Positions 16,126-24,605 of a stretch of 64,000 nt of DNA are shown in pieces. Position numbers and translations under genes: made by a program. Position 1 is the stretch's first letter. Every line of letters begins with the position of its first letter. Where the stretch lies: assembly GCF_001429245.1 (NCBI RefSeq), contig NZ_LMJE01000007.1, positions 961,559 through 1,025,558 on the forward strand, read 5' to 3'. This DNA is from Rhizobium sp. Root274 (GTDB taxonomy: Bacteria; Pseudomonadota; Alphaproteobacteria; Rhizobiales; Rhizobiaceae). The notes under the pieces are model-generated. The model searched no databases, was not told the DNA's origin, and was given only the letters and a program-made list of their open reading frames with translations.

Positions 16126-17349
16126 TTACTTGCTGGCGGCAACCGCCTGCGCATCAGGTGCGGTGCGGGTGTCGACATCGACGATGACGCTGAGACCGGC
16201 ACGCAGATGGCCACCAGCCAGCGCATCTTTAGGCAGAGCAATCCGCACCGGCACGCGCTGAACCACCTTGGTGAAGTTGCCCGTCGCGTTTTCCGCCGGC
16301 AGCATCGAGAAGATTGCACCGGATGCCGGAGCAATCGAGGTCACAGTGCCCTCGAGCGGCTGCTCGCCATAGGCGTCGACGTGGATCGAGACTTTGGAAC
16401 CAGGAATGAGATGCGCAATCTGCGTTTCCTTGAAATTCGCCTCGATATAGAGTTCGCTGGTCGGCACCAGGGCTGCCAGACGCTTGCCGGCTGACACCAG
16501 ATCGCCGTCTTGGACCGCCAGATTGCCGACGATGCCGTCATACGGAGCCTTCAGCACGGTAAAGTCGAGGTCGCGCTGCGCCTTGTCGATCGCCAGATCC
16601 TGCAGCCGCACGGTCGAGAGCGCTTCGTCGCGCTGCGCCCTCAGCAAGCTGAGATTGGCCTCGGCGGAAGCCACCGCGGCTTCGCCGGCGATGAGATTGG
16701 CATTGGCCTGATCGAGGGCAACCTTGGCATTGTCGAGATCGGCGGTCGTGCCGACAGACTTGGCAGCCAGATCGGTCGCGCGCTTGGCGGTGATCTCGGC
16801 GCCCCGGACGGACGCCTGGAGAGCCCCGAGCTGCGCCTTGGCCTGCGCAATGCTCGCCTCCCCGCCGATGATCTGCGCATCGATGCGCTTGACGGCAAGT
16901 TCCGCACTGGTCTTGTTGGCCTGCGCCTGTTCCAGCGCAATCTGATAGTCGCCACCATCGAGCGTCACCAGCGGATCGCCGGCATGGACGAACTGGTTGC
17001 TGTCGACATTGACCTTCTCGACATAGCCCGAAATTTTCGGCGAGATGATCGCGATGTCACCTTCAATATAGGCGTCTTCGGTGGAAACAAGGAAACGCCC
17101 GTTCGTCCACCACTCGTAGCCATACCAGGCGCCGCCGCCGAGGATGGCGAGGAGCACCACGGGCAGGACCGGGCTGCGGCGTTTCTTTGCAGGGGCAGCC
17201 TGCTCTGCGGCCGGAGCCGACGAGATTGCGGCAGGCTGCTCGGCCACCGAAGGGGCACCTGGTTCAAGCCTGGTCTCGGACGTATCTTCATTCCGGTCGA
17301 GGGGACTGGAGCTGGAACGAAGGGCGGTGGATCTGTGCGTCGCGGACAT
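16126..17349 (-). CDS. HlyD family membrane fusion protein (EmrA-like)
   Basis: The roughly 407-residue periplasmic adaptor has a cytoplasmic N-terminal tail rich in Ser, Pro and Ala, one transmembrane helix (about residues 46-66, SPVLPVVLLAILGGGAWYGY), a biotinyl-lipoyl half motif (ISGYVEKVNVDSNQFVHAGD), a long alpha-hairpin coiled coil (about 120-230, rich in Ala, Lys, Gln) and the second half motif VLKAPYDGIVGNLAVQDGDL. I use ATG 17349; a TTG lies two codons upstream and neither has a strong ribosome site. It pairs with the EmrB-like transporter downstream and is probably repressed by the divergent TetR protein. Confidence 0.88.
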   Translation of the reverse strand: MSATHRSTALRSSSSPLDRNEDTSETRLEPGAPSVAEQPAAISSAPAAEQAAPAKKRRSPVLPVVLLAILGGGAWYGYEWWTNGRFLVSTEDAYIEGDIAIISPKISGYVEKVNVDSNQFVHAGDPLVTLDGGDYQIALEQAQANKTSAELAVKRIDAQIIGGEASIAQAKAQLGALQASVRGAEITAKRATDLAAKSVGTTADLDNAKVALDQANANLIAGEAAVASAEANLSLLRAQRDEALSTVRLQDLAIDKAQRDLDFTVLKAPYDGIVGNLAVQDGDLVSAGKRLAALVPTSELYIEANFKETQIAHLIPGSKVSIHVDAYGEQPLEGTVTSIAPASGAIFSMLPAENATGNFTKVVQRVPVRIALPKDALAGGHLRAGLSVIVDVDTRTAPDAQAVAASK

Positions 17350-17387
17350 GAGCAAGGGACCAGGGATTGGGTTGAGGCTCTCGAACT

Positions 17388-17401
17388 GAACCGTTCGGTT
17401 C
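17388..17401. promoter_or_regulatory. Candidate TetR operator
   Basis: Palindrome GAACCG-TT-CGGTTC, 39 bases upstream of the adaptor gene in the tetR/emrAB divergent region. A flanking TCGAAC/GTTCGA pair extends its symmetry. The position next to TACGATATAT on the minus strand (a plausible -10 region) suits a repressor site. Confidence 0.55.
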
Positions 17402-17493
17402 GATTGACATATATCGTAATCTGACGCATATCAAGGGGCGTCGCTATGCCTTTTGAGCAGTCGAGCTGAGTTGCGTTAACATTCGGACAAATA

Positions 17494-18201
17494 ATGTCGA
17501 AACAAAGCACCGAGCCGCAGATGTCACCGGATTACCTCGCCGAACCGACGGGCGGGATGGGTCGTTTTGCGGCAGGTGAAGACCCGATCAAGCGCAACCA
17601 GATCATGGACGGCGCCCACCGCGTGTTCATGAAGCTCGGCTACGACGCAGCCAGCATGAACGATGTCACCCGCGAGGCAGGCGTCTCGAAAGGCACAATC
17701 TATGTATATTTCCAGAGCAAGGAAGAGCTCTTCTCGGCGCTGATCCAGCGCGCCAAGGGGCGTTTCGTCGAAAGCATCCGCGATCTTCTGGCTCATCATC
17801 CAGATCCCGAAGAGGGCTTGCGCGCCTTCGGCCTCGCATTCGTCCGGCAGATTTTCGAATCCGAGATGATACCGGCCATGCGTATTCTGCTCGGCGTGGT
17901 CGACCGGATGCCCACACTCTGTCAGAATTTCTTCGCCTCGTCGCCCAGCAATGCCCGTACCGTTCTGAAGCACTACCTCGATGGCCATGTCGAAGCCGGC
18001 TATTTCGAGATTGAAGACACCACACTCGCTGCCATGCAGTATATTGAGCTGGCAACGGGCGCCTTCATGAAGGGTCGCCTGTTCAACGAGATCACGAAGC
18101 AGCCCTCGGACGAGGATGTAGAGCGCGTCGTCAACAGCGGTCTTGCTGTATTTATGGCCGCCTACAGGCGCAGGCCAACGGCTAAATCACACTCCGCGTA
18201 A
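17494..18201 (+). CDS. TetR family transcriptional regulator
   Basis: The 235-residue protein has the TetR HTH near residues 34-80 (IMDGAHRVFMKLGYDAASMN, then EAGVSKGTIYVYFQSKEELF) and an all-helical C-terminal ligand domain (TetR_C_7-like, FEIEDTTLAAMQYIELATG). It is divergent from the EmrA/EmrB-type efflux genes with a palindrome in the shared 144-base region, so it is most likely the local repressor, relieved by a transported drug or plant compound. The N-terminal 33 residues before the HTH are longer than usual. Confidence 0.9.
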   Translation: MSKQSTEPQMSPDYLAEPTGGMGRFAAGEDPIKRNQIMDGAHRVFMKLGYDAASMNDVTREAGVSKGTIYVYFQSKEELFSALIQRAKGRFVESIRDLLAHHPDPEEGLRAFGLAFVRQIFESEMIPAMRILLGVVDRMPTLCQNFFASSPSNARTVLKHYLDGHVEAGYFEIEDTTLAAMQYIELATGAFMKGRLFNEITKQPSDEDVERVVNSGLAVFMAAYRRRPTAKSHSA

Positions 18202-18287
18202 GCGCGACTGCGGTCTGCGACCTTGCCAACTGCGATGTTTTGCCCCACATCCTGCGTCGCTGACCCTCGCGCACGGAAAACTAAAAC

Positions 18288-19046
18288 ATGCAGGACTATC
18301 TTCCGCTTCTTCAGGACCCGACCGCTTGGATCGCCCTGGTGACCCTCGTGATCATGGAGGTGGTGCTCGGCATCGACAACCTGATCTTCATCTCGATCCT
18401 GACCAACAAGCTTCCGGAAGAAATGCGCGAACGCGCTCGCCGCATCGGAATCGGTCTGGCCCTTGTCATGCGTCTCGCTTTGCTCGGCACCGTCGCCTGG
18501 ATCGTCCAGCTCACAACACCGATCTTCGAGCTCTTCGGCCACGGCTTCTCCTGGAAGGATCTGATCCTGATCGCCGGTGGCCTCTTCCTCGTCTGGAAGG
18601 CCACGAAGGAAATCCACCACAGCGTCGATCCCGTCGATCAGGAAGAGGATTTCATTGCCTCCTCCGCAACGACGACCTTCGCCAGCGCCATTGGCCAGAT
18701 CCTCCTCCTCGATCTCGTCTTCTCGATCGACAGCATCATCACCGCCGTCGGCATGACCCCACATCTGCCGATCATGGTGATCGCCGTCATTGCCGCTGTG
18801 ACCGTCATGCTGGTGGCAGCGACACCGCTTGCCAACTTCATCGCCAAGAACCCGACCGTCGTCATGCTGGCCCTCGGCTTCCTGCTGATGATCGGCACGA
18901 CGCTCATTGCCGAAGGCATGGGCTTCCACGTGCCCAAGGGCTACATCTATGCGGCCATGGCTTTCTCGGCGCTCGTCGAGGTGCTGAACATGTTTGCCAG
19001 ACGCAAACGGGCCGCAAGCCGCAAGGACAAGTCGACGGTCCACTGA
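18288..19046 (+). CDS. TerC family integral membrane protein
   Basis: The 252-residue protein has about seven to eight transmembrane segments and the TerC landmarks [13 protein letters not shown] near the start and [15 protein letters not shown] in the middle; the acidic residues inside these helices are the proposed metal-binding sites of the family. TerC proteins are linked to metal (Mn2+) export, tellurite resistance or metallation of exported enzymes. No yybP-ykoY-like leader is visible upstream; the gene is only 86 bases after tetR. A hairpin with a T-tract follows it. Confidence 0.88.
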   Translation: MQDYLPLLQDPTAWIALVTLVIMEVVLGIDNLIFISILTNKLPEEMRERARRIGIGLALVMRLALLGTVAWIVQLTTPIFELFGHGFSWKDLILIAGGLFLVWKATKEIHHSVDPVDQEEDFIASSATTTFASAIGQILLLDLVFSIDSIITAVGMTPHLPIMVIAVIAAVTVMLVAATPLANFIAKNPTVVMLALGFLLMIGTTLIAEGMGFHVPKGYIYAAMAFSALVEVLNMFARRKRAASRKDKSTVH

Positions 19047-19066
19047 GCGGCCTAGCACTAGGACCC

Positions 19067-19114
19067 TCCGCCCCTCGCTTGACTGACAAAAGCGTCGGGC
19101 GGAGACTGGTTTTT
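19067..19114 (+). terminator. Intrinsic terminator of the terC gene
   Basis: Stem TCCGCCC..CGCTT / AAGCG..GGGCGGA with a loop around GACTGACA (19067-19103), followed by GACTGG and TTTTT at 19110-19114. Confidence 0.7.
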
Positions 19115-19185
19115 AGAAGGAACCGATCGCCCCGCCGGCGATTGCACTGCATGATATCCCAGAACCGCATGCCGGCCGGAGCCCC

Positions 19186-20952
19186 ATGACATACGAGCAA
19201 ATTCTTGCCTTCGGCCTGATCGCCGTGATGATGGCGGCCTTCCTCTGGGAAAAGTTCCGTTACGATGTCGTTGCCTGCGTCGCCCTTGTTGCCGCAGTCA
19301 CCCTCGGCTTGATGCCGGCCAAAGAGGCCTTTTCCGGCTTTTCCGACGACCTCGTGATCATCGTCGGCAGCGCGCTTGTGGTCAGTGCCGGCGTCGCACG
19401 CTCAGGTGTGGTCGACCTCGCGATTAAGCGCTTCTTTCCAGCGCTCTCTTCGCTGCACGGACAGATGCTCCTTCTGTTGATCACCGTGACCATCCTCTCG
19501 GCCTTTATCAAGAATATCGGCGCGCTTGCCATCATGATGCCGGTCGCCTTCCAGTTCGCCCGCCGCTCGAACGTACCCCCGTCGGTGTTTCTCATGCCGA
19601 TGGCGTTTTCGTCCCTGCTGGGCGGCCTGATGACGCAGATCGGCACGTCGCCCAACATCGCCGTCTCGCGCCTGCGCCAGGAGCTGACGGGCGAGCCTTT
19701 CACGATGTTCGACTTCACCCCCGTTGGTGCAACGCTCGCCCTGGCCGGCATCCTCTTCCTCATCTTCTTCTACTGGCTCGTGCCACGCCGGGAAAATCAG
19801 AACCCTTCGCTGCAGGAGGCTCTCGAAGCCTCGAGTTTCGCAACCGAGGCCCATGTGCCGCCGCAATCGCCCTTCGTGCTAAAGACCCTCAATGATCTTC
19901 TGAAGACAGCCCAGGGTGAAGTCACCGCGACAGCGTTGCTGCGCGGCCAGACGCGCCTATCACCCTTCCCGGACATTCTCCTGCATGCCGAAGATATCAT
20001 CCTGTTGGAGGGCCCATCTGATGCGCTGGACAGGATCGTCTCGCAGGCCGGCCTCACTCTGGCCGGCCACGAAAAGCCTGACGCCAAGCGCGGGGACCTC
20101 TCGTCGATCGAGGCCGTAATCGGGCGAGGCTCGCCCTTGATTGGCGAAAAGGCGAAGGAACTCGCCCTCGTGCACACCTACGGCGTAAACCTTCTGGCTG
20201 TCAGCCGGCAGGGCAAGCGCATCCGCGAGCGGCTGGGTGAACTGACCCTACGCTCTGGCGACGTCGTGCTGCTACAGGGCCTGCGCCAGCAAATGCCGTC
20301 GATCCTGACTGAACTCGGGTGCCTGCCGCTCGCTGAACGCGAAATCCTGCTCGGCACGAGCCGCAATGTGCTCATTCCGCTGGCAATCCTCGTCGTTGCC
20401 ATGGGGGCGACTGCACTCGGCATCGCCCCGGTCGCCATGGCCTTCTTTACCGCAGCGCTCGCCATGGTGGCCTTCGGCGTCATTCCCGTCAGCGAAGTCT
20501 ACCGTGCAGTCGACGGGCCGATCCTCGTGATGCTTGCGGCTCTAATCCCGGTCGCCGACACGCTGCGAACCTCGGGTGGCAGCGACGTCATCGCCGGCTG
20601 GCTGAATGCGGCGGCGGGTGGCATGCCAGCCTGGGGTGCCGTCGCGATGATCCTCGTGACCGCGATGGCGGTCACTCCCTTCCTCAACAACGCCGCCACC
20701 GTGCTGGTGATGGCGCCGATCGCAGCAAGCTTCGCCAACGGCCTCGGTTACAAGCCGGAAGCTTTTCTGATGGCGGTTGCCATCGGCGCAGGCTGCGACT
20801 TCCTCACGCCGATCGGTCACCAGTGCAACACCCTCGTCATGGGCCCGGGTGGCTACAAATTCTCCGATTATCCTCGTCTGGGCTTGCCGCTGTCGTTTCT
20901 GATCATCCTGGTCTCGGTGCCGGCGCTGCTGATGGTTTGGCCAGTGACGTAA
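19186..20952 (+). CDS. SLC13/DASS-type permease with two RCK_C (TrkA-C) domains
   Basis: The 588-residue protein has an N-terminal membrane half (residues 1-200, including MPAKEAFSGFSDDLVIIVGS), two cytoplasmic RCK_C domains (about 225-285, FPDILLHAEDIILLEGPSDA, and 300-390, GELTLRSGDVVLLQG), and a C-terminal membrane half with ITAMAVTPFLNNAATVLVMAP and DFLTPIGHQCN. This is the layout of the bacterial SLC13 family permeases of the citrate/sulfate transporter type. Transported anion is not predictable. It stands alone between terC and the gap before gltX. Confidence 0.88.
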   Translation: MTYEQILAFGLIAVMMAAFLWEKFRYDVVACVALVAAVTLGLMPAKEAFSGFSDDLVIIVGSALVVSAGVARSGVVDLAIKRFFPALSSLHGQMLLLLITVTILSAFIKNIGALAIMMPVAFQFARRSNVPPSVFLMPMAFSSLLGGLMTQIGTSPNIAVSRLRQELTGEPFTMFDFTPVGATLALAGILFLIFFYWLVPRRENQNPSLQEALEASSFATEAHVPPQSPFVLKTLNDLLKTAQGEVTATALLRGQTRLSPFPDILLHAEDIILLEGPSDALDRIVSQAGLTLAGHEKPDAKRGDLSSIEAVIGRGSPLIGEKAKELALVHTYGVNLLAVSRQGKRIRERLGELTLRSGDVVLLQGLRQQMPSILTELGCLPLAEREILLGTSRNVLIPLAILVVAMGATALGIAPVAMAFFTAALAMVAFGVIPVSEVYRAVDGPILVMLAALIPVADTLRTSGGSDVIAGWLNAAAGGMPAWGAVAMILVTAMAVTPFLNNAATVLVMAPIAASFANGLGYKPEAFLMAVAIGAGCDFLTPIGHQCNTLVMGPGGYKFSDYPRLGLPLSFLIILVSVPALLMVWPVT

Positions 20953-20980
20953 GGAACTGAGGAGAAAAAACGCGCAAAGA

Positions 20981-21009
20981 AAAACCTGCGTCGGCGGGAC
21001 GCAGGTTTT
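20981..21009. terminator. Bidirectional intrinsic terminator
   Basis: Perfect 12-bp stem AAAACCTGCGTC / GACGCAGGTTTT with a five-base loop. It ends the SLC13 gene on the plus strand (tail TTTTCC) and has a better T-tract on the minus strand (TTTTTCTTT), where it could end a transcript coming from the candidate RNA at 21034-21150. Confidence 0.8.
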
Positions 21010-21033
21010 CCTTGGGGCGGGGACTTGGGGGAC

Positions 21034-21150
21034 GAGCGCAGGCCGGACGGTTAAGGGGCTCGCCTGCCATTTCGTTGGCCACGGAAAGAAACCGGAAAAA
21101 CTTCCGTGTTCCCCATATCCCGTCGCGTCCGGTTGGCACGGCCTGCGCTC
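21034..21150. ncRNA. Candidate structured RNA (strand undecided)
   Basis: No credible protein is encoded here. GAGCGCAGG (21034-21042) pairs with CCTGCGCTC (21142-21150), directly followed by CCGGACG (21043-21049) with CGTCCGG (21126-21132), giving a 16-bp closing stem with a single 9-base bulge. Inside, CACGGAA and TTCCGTG (about 21069-21109) form an apical hairpin and GGGG/CCCC can pair in between. The minus-strand version would run into the strong terminator at 20981-21009. The plus-strand version is followed by a CCCG/CGGG hairpin and T-runs near 21199-21216. A long closed hairpin is typical of 6S-like or regulatory RNAs, but I do not recognise a known family. Confidence 0.35.
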
Positions 21151-21415
21151 TGTCATAATAACGCCGAGCCCGCCTTCGGGTTCCGGGCCATCGAACATTT
21201 TTTTGAAGTTTTTTTTGGGTCCCTCCCGCAGGGCGGCAAAATCCGTGGTTTTTCTTGACGCAAGGGCCTGAATATGGCCTAAGGCCAGCCGGTGGAACCG
21301 GCTTGCGCAGGCAGGCTTCCTCGCCTGTTTCCGGTGAGCCGCCACACTGATTTCGCACATTGTCCCGATCCGGCGCTTGTTGCCCGATCACCCGCACGCA
21401 CCACGAGCTTTATCC
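21151..21415. other. Non-coding leader region of gltX
   Basis: This is the right part of a 463-base gene-free stretch. It holds a GCCCG/CGGGC hairpin (about 21168-21187), two T-runs (21199-21205 and 21210-21217), a GC-rich CCCGCAGGGCGG segment, and CTTGAC at 21254-21259, which could be the -35 of a gltX promoter (the -10 is unclear). Downstream, GCAGGC and GCCTGT can form a leader hairpin. I see no recognisable riboswitch. Confidence 0.4.
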
Positions 21416-22873
21416 ATGACCAAGTCCGGCGTCCGCGTCCGCATCGCACCCTCCCCGACCGGCGAGCCCCATGTCGGCACCGCCTACATCGCGCTGTTCA
21501 ACTATCTCTTCGCGAAGAAATTCGACGGCGAGTTCATCCTGCGCATCGAGGACACCGACGCAACGCGCTCGACCGCCGAGTTCGAGCAGAAAGTGCTAGA
21601 CGCGCTGAAATGGACCGGCCTCACCTGGTCGGAAGGTCCTGACGTCGGCGGCCCCTACGGCCCCTACCGCCAGTCCGAGCGCAAGGATCTCTATCGCCCC
21701 TACGTCGACAAGATGCTTGCCAATGGCGGCGCCTTCCGCTGTTTCTGCACGCCCGAGCGACTGGAGAGCATGCGCGAAGCCCAGCGCGCTGCCGGCAAGC
21801 CGCCTGGTTATGACGGCCTCTGCCTGCACATAAAGGCGGAGGAAGTGACCGCCCGCGTTGAAGCCGGCGAGCCCCATGTTGTGCGCCTCAAGGTCCCGAC
21901 CGAGGGCTCTTGCGATTTCCACGACGGCGTCTATGGCGATGTCTCAATCCCCTGGGAAAGCGTCGACATGCAGGTCCTGCTCAAGGGCGACGGCATGCCG
22001 ACCTATCACATGGCAAACGTCGTCGACGACCACATGATGAAGATCACCCACGTCGCCCGCGGCGAGGAGTGGCTGGCCTCGGTGCCGAAGCACATCCTGA
22101 TCTACCGCCATCTCGGTCTCGAGCCGCCGGTCTTCATGCATCTGTCGCTGATGCGCAATCACGACAAGTCGAAGCTGTCAAAACGCAAGAACCCGACCTC
22201 GATCTCCTACTACTCGGCCCTCGGCTACATGCCGGAAGCCCTGATGAACTTCCTCGGCCTGTTCTTCATCCAGATCGCCGAAGGCGAAGAACTGCTGACC
22301 ATGGAAGAGCTGATCGCCAAGTTCGATCCTGACAACCTCTCCAAGGCCGGCGCGATCTTCGACATTCAGAAGCTCGACTGGCTGAACGGCCGCTGGCTGC
22401 GCGAAAAGCTGTCGCCGGAAGAGTTTGTTGCCCGCGTCCTCGACTGGTCAATGGAAAACGACCGTCTCGTCGAAGGCCTGAAGCTCGCGCAGAGCCGCGT
22501 CACCAAGCTCGGCGAACTGCCGCCGCTTGCCGGCTTCCTGCTCGCCAACGACGTTGGCCTGACACCCGCCTCCTTCGGCGGGTTGAAGACCAGCCCGGCG
22601 GAAACGCTCGAAATCGTCACCACCGTTCAGGCGGATCTCGAAAAGATCCTCGAATGGAACGTCACGACGATCGAGGAGGAACTCCGCGCGATCTCCGAGC
22701 GCATGGGCAAAAAGCTCCGCGTCGTCACCCCGCCCCTCTTCGTCGCCGTCTCCGGCAGCCAGCGTTCTCTGCCGCTGTTTGACTCGATGGCGCTGCTCGG
22801 CCGCTCGGTCGTGCGCCAGCGTTTGAAGGTTGCAATCCAGGTGCTGACCGCGATGGCGGGTGCCGCGAATTGA
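21416..22873 (+). CDS. gltX: Glutamyl-tRNA synthetase
   Basis: The 485-residue class I aminoacyl-tRNA synthetase charges tRNA-Glu (and perhaps tRNA-Gln if the organism uses the amidotransferase route) in the cytoplasm. The HIGH-equivalent is PSPTGEPHVGT (H19), and the KMSKS-equivalent is KLSKR at residues 253-257. The Rossmann catalytic domain occupies about 1-320 and the helical anticodon-binding domain the rest. ATG 21416 starts directly before GVRVRIAPSPTG; an in-frame ATG at 21377 would add an unrelated leader. It is followed by a repeat and then lysS. Confidence 0.96.
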   Translation: MTKSGVRVRIAPSPTGEPHVGTAYIALFNYLFAKKFDGEFILRIEDTDATRSTAEFEQKVLDALKWTGLTWSEGPDVGGPYGPYRQSERKDLYRPYVDKMLANGGAFRCFCTPERLESMREAQRAAGKPPGYDGLCLHIKAEEVTARVEAGEPHVVRLKVPTEGSCDFHDGVYGDVSIPWESVDMQVLLKGDGMPTYHMANVVDDHMMKITHVARGEEWLASVPKHILIYRHLGLEPPVFMHLSLMRNHDKSKLSKRKNPTSISYYSALGYMPEALMNFLGLFFIQIAEGEELLTMEELIAKFDPDNLSKAGAIFDIQKLDWLNGRWLREKLSPEEFVARVLDWSMENDRLVEGLKLAQSRVTKLGELPPLAGFLLANDVGLTPASFGGLKTSPAETLEIVTTVQADLEKILEWNVTTIEEELRAISERMGKKLRVVTPPLFVAVSGSQRSLPLFDSMALLGRSVVRQRLKVAIQVLTAMAGAAN

Positions 22874-22879
22874 GGGAAA

Positions 22880-22985
22880 GCCCCTCCCCCTTGTGGGGAG
22901 GGGTTGGGGAGGGGTTTTTGCCCCGAGCAAGACGCCTCCCCTCCCCGTCGCTCCGCTCCGACCCTCCCCACAAGGGGGAGGGTTG
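22880..22985. repeat. Family B intergenic repeat, inverted pair
   Basis: Two perfectly inverted 21-base arms, 22882-22902 (CCCTCCCCCTTGTGGGGAGG..) and 22962-22982 (CCCTCCCCACAAGGGGGAGG..), bracket about 60 bases containing TTGGGGAGGGG, a T5 run and GTCGCTCCGCTCCGAC. Each arm is also self-complementary. It fills most of the gltX-lysS gap and could act as a terminator-like or mRNA-stabilising hairpin. Confidence 0.7.
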
Positions 22986-23043
22986 ACCGAGCCAGCCGCA
23001 TCGGCGAACTGAAACGAACAAAGCCGTAGAAGGCAAACACACG

Positions 23044-24540
23044 ATGACCGAACAGACACCCGAAACCGCCCTCTCCTCCGACCCGACGGAAGTCCGCCGC
23101 CAGAAGCTTGCCCTCCTGCGCGAACAGGTCGGCGACGTCTATCCGGCGCATTTCCACCGCACGATGACCAATGCGGAATTCGCCGAGAAATACGCAGGCC
23201 TGGAGCTGGACGAAACCTCTGAAGATATCATCACGGTCGCCGGTCGCGTCTATTCCTCGCGCAATTCCGGCATGTTCATGGACATCCATGATGCCTCGGG
23301 CAAGATCCAGATCTTTTCCCACAAGGACACGACCCCGGAAGAAGCCCGCGCGCTGCTGCCGATGATCGACCTTGGCGACATCATCGGCGTCAAGGGCCAG
23401 GTCCGCCGCACCAAGCGCGGCGAACTCACCATCAACGCCCATGAAATCACCATGCTGACCAAGACGCTTCTGCCCATGCCGGAGAAGTATCATGGCCTCT
23501 CGGACATCGAGCTGCGCTACCGCAAGCGCCATCTCGACATTCTGACCAACGAGGATTCCAAGCTCCGCTTCCTGCAGCGCTCGAAGATCATCTCCGGGCT
23601 TCGCCGTTTCATGGAAGGCGAAGGCTTCCTCGAGGTCGAAACCCCGATGCTGCAGACGGTCTATGGCGGCGCCACCGCCGACCCGTTCAAGACCTTCCAC
23701 AACACGCTGAAGATGGACATGTATCTGCGCATCGCGCCGGAATTGTTCCTCAAGCGCACGCTGGTCTCGGGCCTTGCCGACAAGGTGTTTGAGGTCAACC
23801 GCAACTTCCGCAACGAAGGTGTGTCGACCCGCCACAATCCCGAATTCACCATGATGGAATGCTACTGGGCCTATGCCGACTACGAGGACATCATGGGCCT
23901 GGTGGAACGCCTGTTCGAGACGCTCGCCGTCTCGATCCACGGCACGCCAGAGGTCACCTTCGGCGACAAGCAGATTTCCTTCAAGGGCCCGTTTAAGCGT
24001 GTGCCCATGCCCGATGCCGTCAAGGAAGCGACGGGCATCGATTTCCTTGCGATGAAGACCGACGAGGAAGCCCGCACCGCCGCCAAGGCTGCCGGCTTTG
24101 CCGTCGAGAAGGACTGGACCTGGGGCGAATGCCTCGCCTTCATCTTCGAGGAAAAGGTCGAGGGCACGCTGATCCAGCCGAGCCACGTCACCCACTTCCC
24201 GAAGGACATCTCGCCTTTCGCCAAGGAAGTCCCGGGCGAGCCACGCCTCGTCGAGCGTTTCGAGACCTATTGCAACGCCTGGGAAGTCGGCAACGCGTTT
24301 TCCGAGCTCAACGACCCGGAGGAGCAGCGCCGCCGCATGGTCGAGCAGCTCGAACAGGCCCATTCGCGCGGCGAAAAAGACAAGCAGCTGGACGACGAGT
24401 TCCTGGACGCGATCGACCAGGGCATGCCGCCCGCCGGCGGCCTCGGCATCGGCGTCGACCGCCTGATCATGCTTTTGACCAACGCCCCCTCGATCCGCGA
24501 CATCATCCTCTTCCCGGCCCGCCGCAACAAGGCCGACTGA
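23044..24540 (+). CDS. lysS: Lysyl-tRNA synthetase, class II
   Basis: The 498-residue class II synthetase attaches lysine to tRNA-Lys. An OB-fold anticodon-binding domain (about residues 60-150, VAGRVYSSRNSGMFMDIHD) precedes the catalytic core with motif 1 (GFLEVETPMLQ), motif 2 (FEVNRNFRNEGVSTRHNPEF) and motif 3 (GLGIGVDRLIMLL). Length is normal for LysRS-II. It follows gltX on the same strand, separated by an inverted repeat, and ends at a strong terminator. Confidence 0.96.
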   Translation: MTEQTPETALSSDPTEVRRQKLALLREQVGDVYPAHFHRTMTNAEFAEKYAGLELDETSEDIITVAGRVYSSRNSGMFMDIHDASGKIQIFSHKDTTPEEARALLPMIDLGDIIGVKGQVRRTKRGELTINAHEITMLTKTLLPMPEKYHGLSDIELRYRKRHLDILTNEDSKLRFLQRSKIISGLRRFMEGEGFLEVETPMLQTVYGGATADPFKTFHNTLKMDMYLRIAPELFLKRTLVSGLADKVFEVNRNFRNEGVSTRHNPEFTMMECYWAYADYEDIMGLVERLFETLAVSIHGTPEVTFGDKQISFKGPFKRVPMPDAVKEATGIDFLAMKTDEEARTAAKAAGFAVEKDWTWGECLAFIFEEKVEGTLIQPSHVTHFPKDISPFAKEVPGEPRLVERFETYCNAWEVGNAFSELNDPEEQRRRMVEQLEQAHSRGEKDKQLDDEFLDAIDQGMPPAGGLGIGVDRLIMLLTNAPSIRDIILFPARRNKAD

Positions 24541-24569
24541 GCGATCGCGACTGAGATTTGACAGAATGG

Positions 24570-24597
24570 GACCTCCGGCACAGGCCGGAGGTCTTTT
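24570..24597 (+). terminator. Intrinsic terminator of lysS
   Basis: Stem GACCTCCGG / CCGGAGGTC with a short CACAGG loop, followed by TTTTCG. Convergent with the PNPOx-family gene, whose stop is nine bases further on. Confidence 0.85.
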
Positions 24598-24605
24598 CGT
24601 TTCAG

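Noticed and set aside
14159-16261. 700-residue plus-strand frame opposite the MFS transporter
   Set aside because: Composition dominated by R, H, D, E with no recognisable domain; mirror of a DHA2 transporter with clear helices.
18202-18287. yybP-ykoY manganese riboswitch before terC
   Set aside because: Only 86 bases separate tetR and terC and no conserved yybP-ykoY loops are visible.
20542-21397. Long minus-strand frames (272 and 164 residues) across the SLC13 3' end and the gltX upstream gap
   Set aside because: They overlap the clearly coding SLC13 gene antisense, have arginine/proline-rich compositions, and cross the terminator and the inverted repeat better explained as RNA structure.
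22627-24363. 578-residue minus-strand frame opposite lysS
   Set aside because: Antisense to lysS, whose motifs are unambiguous; high-GC third-position bias opens mirror frames.
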